Shown in pieces: positions 32,857 through 39,103 of a stretch of 39,103 bases of DNA (position 1 is the stretch's first letter; every line of letters starts with the position of its first letter). Under the pieces are notes generated by a model. It worked only from the letters and a program-made list of their open reading frames with translations. It was not told where the DNA came from and did not search any database. A program made the translations under genes and the position numbers. Source of the stretch: Marinifilum sp. (GTDB lineage: Bacteria > UBA9089 > CG2-30-40-21); NCBI GenBank assembly GCA_020717845.1, contig DYDG01000015.1:1-39103 (forward strand). The letters are read 5' to 3'.

Positions 32857-34635
32857 GTGACTATTCAATTTCTGAAATATATCACAGGAAAACCGATGAA
32901 AACCGATTTATCTCAATCTAAAATAGCATTAAAGCCATATCTGGAAATCATTAAAAATCATTGTGAACAATTGACGAATGAGGAACTTGCGGATGTTATC
33001 CTTCGTCTTGCCCAGGAGGTTCCTGTTGAAAAACGAGTGAGCTTCCTGAATAAGATTGAATCTTGTCTGCCTGGTTCGCCATCAATTAAGAAAACTGACC
33101 CCAATCTTCAAGAAGAAATTCTCATCAATATCACCGCTCTAAGGGAAGAGATTGAAGAGAGAATAGCCTCTATTGATGATGGAAGTTATTGGGATGACAA
33201 TTGTGATGATGAGGATTATAACGATAACGAGGACCCGGAATATATAACCGATGATAATATCAGTGAATTAGACCAGTTCTTCCTGGAGGCAGAGAGCTTC
33301 TTTCTGGAAGATCAACTACAGACAGCCCGGAAAATTTATCAACATCTTTTTCATGTCCTTAATGATCTTGATGGCATAGAGGACTCTTTTTTGGGTAGGA
33401 GTTCTATAGATATCAGGGAAGCGAGGGCAAGGTATTGCCGCTCGATTTATGAGACCTCAGATGGGAAGCAACAAATAGATGAACTCCTTAAGGCAATGAA
33501 TATCCATGCTCCGATGAGTCGCTATGGCTTGAATCTATCCGAAGAAAGTTATCCCCTGATGCAGGATGTTATTGATGCGAAAAGGGATGATCTGAAATCC
33601 TGGGACTCTTTTTTACCAGCCTGGAAGGAAGCGTTAACAGGTTGCCAGACTGATAGAGCCGAAGTTTTATTGATGGAGGCAGTCAACTGGCTTGAAGGAA
33701 TTGAAGGTGTTGCTCGTCTGGCAAGAAACTGGAAGGCAGCACAGCCTCGGGGCTATCTGTTCTGGATTCAGTTTCTTGCAGAAAAAGGTGATTGGACAGG
33801 TGTTCTGGCAATAGCTCAGGAGGCATTGGATTCCTTACCCAAAGATGGCTTTCGGGTCCAGGTCTCACAATATCTAATTCAAGCTGCTCAGGAGCTTGGG
33901 GAAGAAAAACTCATTTTGCAGGGAAAACGCGAGAGGTTTTTCTCTTCTGAGGAGGAACAGGATTTGCTCGGTTTGCTCGATGAGGCTATAAGACAAAATC
34001 TGCGTACCAAGGAGCTTGAAAATGCACTGGAATTCTTACAGGAACACAAACGTCCAGGGGATACTGGAAATGAATTATATGTTAAGGCATTGTTAATGTC
34101 CGGGAAGTTGAACGAGGCGTTTTGTGAGGGGAAAAAGGAAGAGGCTGTTGGCTGGTCCAATGGGAAAGCAGGAATCGTTTTTGGCAGCACCTTGTTTGTG
34201 CTCACAGATTACTCTAAGCAGGCAGTGACGATTACAAAACTACTGCAACAATATGCTGAAAGCAAGTCACGGTATTATCCCTCTGCCCAGAATCAGGAAA
34301 TCAGCACAACCGTTTATAAGGAGATCCTGAAAGGACTGGAGCAGTTTAGCCCTACAGAATCAGAAAAGAATGAGTTCCTTGACTGGGCAGCCAAAATCGG
34401 TTGTAACCGCATCAACCACATCGTCTCTAACAAACATAGAGCGGCTTATTCAAGGGCAGCCGAAGTCCTTGGGGCATTAGCTGAATGTTATCTCTTGCTG
34501 GGCGATAGGAATAAAGCGGATAACATATTACGAGATTTTTATGAGATTAAGTTTAAGCGTTACAGCGCCTTTCGCGATGAGGTAAAACAAGTTATGAAGT
34601 CCTCCGAATTGCTCAAAGGTCTTCACTTTATATAG
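32857..34635 (+). CDS. Uncharacterised acidic protein with helical/TPR-like repeats
   Basis: 592 aa ORF with acidic stretch 'IDDGSYWDDNCDDEDYNDNEDPEYITDDN'; the likely start may be the internal Met near 32896. Confidence 0.65.
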   Translation: MTIQFLKYITGKPMKTDLSQSKIALKPYLEIIKNHCEQLTNEELADVILRLAQEVPVEKRVSFLNKIESCLPGSPSIKKTDPNLQEEILINITALREEIEERIASIDDGSYWDDNCDDEDYNDNEDPEYITDDNISELDQFFLEAESFFLEDQLQTARKIYQHLFHVLNDLDGIEDSFLGRSSIDIREARARYCRSIYETSDGKQQIDELLKAMNIHAPMSRYGLNLSEESYPLMQDVIDAKRDDLKSWDSFLPAWKEALTGCQTDRAEVLLMEAVNWLEGIEGVARLARNWKAAQPRGYLFWIQFLAEKGDWTGVLAIAQEALDSLPKDGFRVQVSQYLIQAAQELGEEKLILQGKRERFFSSEEEQDLLGLLDEAIRQNLRTKELENALEFLQEHKRPGDTGNELYVKALLMSGKLNEAFCEGKKEEAVGWSNGKAGIVFGSTLFVLTDYSKQAVTITKLLQQYAESKSRYYPSAQNQEISTTVYKEILKGLEQFSPTESEKNEFLDWAAKIGCNRINHIVSNKHRAAYSRAAEVLGALAECYLLLGDRNKADNILRDFYEIKFKRYSAFRDEVKQVMKSSELLKGLHFI

Positions 34636-34785
34636 TCAAAAGGGCACGGACAGCGTTTTAATAAGAAAGTATTGACGCAATATCTCTCCCAGATTTAGAA
34701 CGTTTCGCTTTTGAAAAATCGTAACTATAGAGTGGGCACAGCCTAATGGCATTAACTTAAGCATAACCCATTATCTCTCAATAGA

Positions 34786-36301
34786 TTAGGCAGCGAGACG
34801 GTCAGATTGAGCATAGTGTCCACCTCCTTTGTTTTTGGCTTTTCCATCATTAGGACGTGGATAATATCGACCAGGTCGTTTAAGTATTTTAGCTGCCTTT
34901 ATCCGTTTTATAGTATCTCTGTAAATCCGAATCAATTTGAGAGGTGCACCAACAGCCATTTGTGGTAAAGCATCCTGAATAGCTCGTACTGCTTCCAAAA
35001 AACTTAAATCCACAGCATAACACCCTTCTTCTTCAGCTGCCTCTGTCATTAGCCAACGAACCAGATTGTTCAACATTAGTTGAGTGTAATTCTCTTTTTC
35101 TACACCCTCCTTAGTCTGTGAACGTATATTTTGAATATCTATAACATGCTTAAGCTCACGATAAACTGTCTCTATCTGCCAGCGTCTATGATATAAAGCT
35201 ACAATCTCCTCTGCTGTCGCAACAGACTCATCCATAATACTCGTAAGCAAATAGGATGCTCTAAATCCTGGAAACTGGTACTTGATCCATCGAACCTGAA
35301 AACTTTCAGGAAGTTCAGGCCAATCTTTTCTAACTGACTTGCTGGGACAAAATTCTATAATCGCTTCATTATCACTTATCCAGCGAATTACTTTATAATG
35401 TAAATCCTTAGGTGCTCGCATCACAAAGGCAATCTTTCCATTTAACATCTTCCAAATAGCCCAATAACTGAAAAAACCACGATCCAATAAAAGTAAATCT
35501 CCTAACTTTCGTTTCAAAAGCAACTTATACAATGCTGCATGCTCACTAGTGTCGCGTCAAGCTTAATCTGTCGCATGTAGTAGAGACGCAAAATCTTGCG
35601 TCTCTACATTAGGAAAAGGCAGGGACAAGCCCTGCAGCTACATTATAAACTATCCGACACTTGAGACTTGACATGACACTAGACTTATAAGGAGCTATTA
35701 CAAAGTCTATGCAAAATCCAGTAAATACAGAAATCACTGCCACTAACCGAGCCTGAGCTTTTTTGCTTTGTCCTTTCTGGTTAGATGGTCCTCCAAATTC
35801 CTTCAATATCTCTTTGCTTGGAGGCAAATCCTCGACAGTTCCATCTACTGCGTAAACTTGATAACCTTTCCATTCCAACATAGCTGGGAATTTCTCTAAA
35901 AAACGTCCTCTTAGAACCTCAAACAACTTGCAAAAAAACTCAATTGGTAACTTGCTTCGGGCATTACAAAAAGCTGCTGGGCTTACTGCTTTCAACGGCA
36001 TATCTGCAAAATTGAGACGAATTGCTTCCCAAAATTCTGACAGTGCATTTGCCATTGAGCTACACTCTAAACTTGCAAGCATCATTAACCATACTATTAC
36101 TTCAGGAATTAGAATCCGTTGCCGCTTGGGCTTTTCAATAGTTTCATTCGCTACTCGTTTAAACTCTAAAGGTTCTAAAATGTTACGAAATATAGTCAAC
36201 CCATGCTGGCAAAATAATCCTAAAGCTTTCCTATGCACATTGCCGATATATACATTATCAGTATATTTCATAATTACCCCTCCTACCGATGGTTTTCTCA
36301 A
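34786..36301 (-). pseudogene. IS4-family DDE transposase split by insertion of 35550-35678
   Basis: Two ORFs (35609-36301, 34786-35532). Deleting the insert plus one CTAG gives continuous ...FCIDFVIAPYKSSEHAALYKLLLKRKLGDLLLLDRGFFSYW...; Y-REL-type motif 'YRELKHVIDIQNIRSQTKEGVEKE'. Confidence 0.88.
35550..35678. mobile_element. 129-bp MITE with TIRs TGTCGCGTCAAG/CTTGACATGACA and TSD CTAG
   Basis: CTAG at 35546-35549 and 35679-35682; contains palindromes at 35580-35607 and 35619-35635. Confidence 0.85.
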
Positions 36302-36413
36302 ACTAATATAACCTTCGGTTTTGGAGGGGTTTTTCTTTAATCCCTTAAGTTAATGCCATTAGGCGATGTCCCCAGTTTCGCCAGTTTCGCTGTCAAATCA
36401 CAAGTGACATGGC

Positions 36414-38054
36414 TTAGTTTGCATTTTCTATAAGATACTGTAAAACCTCAAGTTCATGCTTGTCAAACCAAATATAATTACAGCAGCCACAAAAGTCTAT
36501 TTCAATTGGATAGACCAGTGAATAAAATTTTCGTATCATCATCTTTTTACAAGATGGGCAATTAAGGGAAAATTTAGCCTCCACTTGCTCAGTTTTCTTT
36601 CTCCTTTCTTTTTCTCTTATCTCAAGCTGATAAAATTTTGCAAATTTAGCTATTTCTTCTGAAAAACCTTGCTCCCTTCGCGAGAGAATCCTCATTACCT
36701 TAGACTTTTCCACAAGTAGCCCTTCACAGTAATTACAACGCCAAATAGGTGCTCCCTCGTAAAGTATTTCAGCAAGCTCCATCTTGCAGTGGGGACATAA
36801 AAAATTAGATACCTGATCATCTTTAAGATATCCTTTAAACATTCGGCGTAAGCTTTCGTCCTCAAAGGCAGGAATTACTTTATCTTCACCTTCCTTATGT
36901 ACCCAATTATCTGGTCTAAGCCAGCTTAGTTTAGAAAGCTCTAATAGAGAAAACGGCCCTGTCCACTTGCCCTCTTCATCAAGAGCAAGCCACCCCTGTT
37001 TTTTTAGAGAAGCCTTAGAGGGAAGGACTGTACTATCAGCAGGGCTTATTAATCTATCCGGGGCTTTCATTGCTTCCTCTAATATCTCAATATCTGCTTT
37101 AACCATTTCTAATAAAATATCAATCCGTTTTTTTACCGGTGGATGGGTAGAGAAAAGATATCCCAACAACCCATTATTTTCATCAAATGAACTACAAAGA
37201 GGGTTCATAAAGAAGATAGGAGATAGAGCCCCATAACCTATCATTCTATTGTTTCTTGAGATAGTATATATAGCCTCAGCTAAGGATAATGGATCTCGAG
37301 TTAATCTCACTGCCACAGCATCAGCTCGATATTCATGCTGTCTGGAAATAAATATTTTCATTGCTTCGCTCATAGTCTGAACAATAGAAGTGATAATATA
37401 AACAATAATGAAAAAAGGTATATCTTCTCCATTCAATCTATCTTTAATCATTGCCCGACTGCCTTTTAATATTTCGGCATATAAACCAAAGAGGACGCTG
37501 ATTATCGTAGTTATAAGGCAGTCGCCAGAAATAATATGAGCCATCTCATGACCAATTATCGTCACAAGCTGTTGTCTTTTGAGTTTAGAAAGAAGACCTT
37601 CAGTTACTCCAATAATTGGAGTTTCTTTAAAATACATTATAGAAAAAGCATTCATCGAAGTTGTAGGAATAACCACACATCTTACTTCCTGCCCTCCTGT
37701 AGCTACTCTCACTTCTTCAACAATATTTCTCAACCGTTGATGATAAGTATCATTAATATCCAAAGACTGGGCATTGAGAACTCTCAATATTTTTGGGACA
37801 GTATCTCTATTAAAAGATATGTGCCAATGAATAATACCAACAATGAGAGCAATGCCTAAAATCACCGTTATTCCATTAAAACCAAGGAAAAGACTCTCAG
37901 CAAAGGGATGCTTCCAAATGATTATAACAGTTGGGAAGCTAATTACAATTGCTAAAATCCAGATAAAAAAGAAGTAACAAACAATCAACATTAGCAAAAG
38001 CAAACCTATAACCCATTTCTTTCTTTGCTCAATCTCAACATGAGACAAGTGCAT
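36414..38054 (-). CDS. HtpX-like M48 metallopeptidase with C-terminal GYF_2-like and two zf-TFIIB-like domains
   Basis: TM segments, 'TIIGHEMAHIISGD', 'RQHEYRADAVAVRLT'; 'GKWTGPFSLLELSKLSWLRPDNWV'; 'CPHCKMELAEILYEGAPIWRCNYCEGLLVEK' and 'CPSCKKMMIRKFY..IDFCGCCNYIWFDKHEL'. Confidence 0.87.
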   Translation of the reverse strand: MHLSHVEIEQRKKWVIGLLLLMLIVCYFFFIWILAIVISFPTVIIIWKHPFAESLFLGFNGITVILGIALIVGIIHWHISFNRDTVPKILRVLNAQSLDINDTYHQRLRNIVEEVRVATGGQEVRCVVIPTTSMNAFSIMYFKETPIIGVTEGLLSKLKRQQLVTIIGHEMAHIISGDCLITTIISVLFGLYAEILKGSRAMIKDRLNGEDIPFFIIVYIITSIVQTMSEAMKIFISRQHEYRADAVAVRLTRDPLSLAEAIYTISRNNRMIGYGALSPIFFMNPLCSSFDENNGLLGYLFSTHPPVKKRIDILLEMVKADIEILEEAMKAPDRLISPADSTVLPSKASLKKQGWLALDEEGKWTGPFSLLELSKLSWLRPDNWVHKEGEDKVIPAFEDESLRRMFKGYLKDDQVSNFLCPHCKMELAEILYEGAPIWRCNYCEGLLVEKSKVMRILSRREQGFSEEIAKFAKFYQLEIREKERRKKTEQVEAKFSLNCPSCKKMMIRKFYSLVYPIEIDFCGCCNYIWFDKHELEVLQYLIENAN

Positions 38055-38063
38055 CTTTTGCTC

Positions 38064-38615
38064 CTAAAACTTGACTTTGGGCACTGCTTTTTGAGAAGAA
38101 TCATCTATTTTGAAAAATTCCTCTCCGGTGAATTTAGAAAGGTTGGCAATGATGTTAGCTGGTATGCTTTGAATCATAGCATTATATTTCATTACTTCAT
38201 CATTATAAAACTGGCGTGCAAAGGAAATCATATTCTCGGTTGAGGTGAGTGATTCCTGCAAAGAAAGCATATTTTGATCAGCTTTTAGGTTAGGGTAATT
38301 CTCTACCACAGCAAATAGAGATCTGAGACTCTGGGTAAGAAAGTTTTCTGCCATGGTCTGCTCCTGTAGTCCAGAAGCATCTACAGCCTGACTCCTGGCC
38401 TTGATTACCTCTTCTAATGTTCCTCTCTCATGGGACATATACCCCTTGGCTACCTCAACTAAATTGGGAATAAGGTCATATCTTCTCTTCAATTGAACAT
38501 CAATCTGTGACCAGGCATTTTTGATACTCGTTCTGTATCTGATTAGCTGATTATAAGTAACGATAAACCAGACGATAGGTGACCCCAATACTATTAATGG
38601 TATAATAGACTCCAT
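38064..38615 (-). CDS. lemA: LemA family protein
   Basis: 'YNQLIRYRTSIKNAWSQIDVQLKRRYDLIPNLVEVAKGYMSHE', 'YPNLKADQNMLSLQESLTSTENMISFARQFYNDEVMKYN'. Confidence 0.95.
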   Translation of the reverse strand: MESIIPLIVLGSPIVWFIVTYNQLIRYRTSIKNAWSQIDVQLKRRYDLIPNLVEVAKGYMSHERGTLEEVIKARSQAVDASGLQEQTMAENFLTQSLRSLFAVVENYPNLKADQNMLSLQESLTSTENMISFARQFYNDEVMKYNAMIQSIPANIIANLSKFTGEEFFKIDDSSQKAVPKVKF

Positions 38616-38647
38616 CTTTTTCCTCCTTAAAAAATTTATTGACCTAC

Positions 38648-38795
38648 TTAAAATGCCTTTTTCACTGCCCTTATGGTTTCTTCAATATCCTCAAATGTAT
38701 GGGCTAATCCTATAAACCATGCCTCAAGCCGTGATGGGGGTAGATAGATGGCATTATCCAGCATATAATTAAAAAATGAGGCATATCTCTTGGGA
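38648..38795 (-). pseudogene. hemL: 3' remnant of glutamate-1-semialdehyde aminotransferase
   Basis: Reverse strand reads NFPKRYASFFNYMLDNAIYLPPSRLEAWFIGLAHTFEDIEETIRAVKKAF*, matching the HemL C-terminus; similarity stops at about 38796. Confidence 0.78.
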
Positions 38796-38874
38796 AATTG
38801 GGGGAGAATTCGGGACAGCGACTATTTATCGTATCTTGGTTCAAGCTATTGAACTTTTTTGGGTCTACCTATAG

Positions 38875-39017
38875 TGGTTCATAACATTTGAATTTGCAAG
38901 TTAAAGGGGCAGGGACAAGCCCTGCAGCTACAATGTAGCTGCAACCTGCCAGAGGGGGGCTCCCTCCTTGTAGTTGCGACTATTAAAGCAGCCCACAAAT
39001 TCAAATGTTATGAACCA
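38875..39017. mobile_element. 143-bp MITE with 22-bp perfect TIR TGGTTCATAACATTTGAATTTG and TSD ATAG
   Basis: ATAG at 38871-38874 and 39018-39021; internal GGCAGGGACAAGCCCTGCAGCTACA identical to 35618-35642. Confidence 0.85.
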
Positions 39018-39103
39018 ATAGGCTTTGCCATTAATATCCGACCCAATAATCCCTCTAATCTTCAGAACTCCTGACATCACTCTGCTAACCTCCCGAAAAA
39101 TAA

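Larger units (their letters stand above)
34741..36364 (-). mobile_element. IS4-family insertion sequence, interrupted by a MITE
   Basis: 21-bp perfect terminal inverted repeats GCCTAATGGCATTAACTTAAG (34741-34761) and CTTAAGTTAATGCCATTAGGC (36344-36364) enclosing the transposase halves. Confidence 0.85.

Noticed and set aside
35609-35680. C-terminal residues VMSSLKCRIVYNVAAGLVPAFS of the 35609-36301 ORF
   Set aside because: This tail is translated MITE sequence, not transposase; the natural continuation is SSEHAALYKLLL...
38801-38870. GGGACAGCGACTATTTATCG segment as the end of a named insertion sequence
   Set aside because: It looks like mobile-element flank, but no matching terminus or transposase is visible in the window, so no call was made.
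39022-39103. Short reverse-strand reading MSGVLKIRGIIGSDINGKAY
   Set aside because: Truncated by the window edge and the MITE, with no recognisable family; too little evidence for a CDS.

Overview
The window looks like a chromosomal segment from an uncultured Gram-negative bacterium; placing it in a candidate phylum would be inference only. Main coding content:
- three very large secreted or surface proteins: Ig-like repeats with a PNPFNP/FlgD-type C-terminus, an LVIVD propeller with a similar C-terminus, and PQQ propellers with an FN3 array
- a PorV/PorQ-like outer-membrane protein
- a translationally coupled M16 peptidase and RNase J pair
- two tandem CsgG/LpoB-like lipoproteins
- a DUF2723/GT117 membrane protein with TPRs
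- a KUP K+ transporter
- a REC-GAF-HD-GYP regulator
- tRNA-Gly(GCC) and a degenerate tRNA-Arg(CCU)-like gene
- a GNAT acetyltransferase
- a chimeric secreted adenosine deaminase
- an uncharacterised acidic protein
- an IS4-family element interrupted by a MITE
- a LemA/M48 operon and a hemL 3' remnant.

The most unusual layer is non-genic. Several families of small palindromic repeats sit between genes, inside MITE-like elements, and in frame inside coding sequences. One family has an 18-nt unit, TGGCR-N5-AGC-N5', whose stems change in a compensatory way. Two MITEs have clear TIRs and 4-bp target duplications (CTAG, ATAG). In silico excision of the first restores an uninterrupted IS4 transposase. 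The adenosine deaminase ORF begins with a glycogen-synthase-like N-terminus and lies just downstream of a group II intron domain V-like hairpin. All calls come from reading the sequence and the supplied ORFs; no database search was run.
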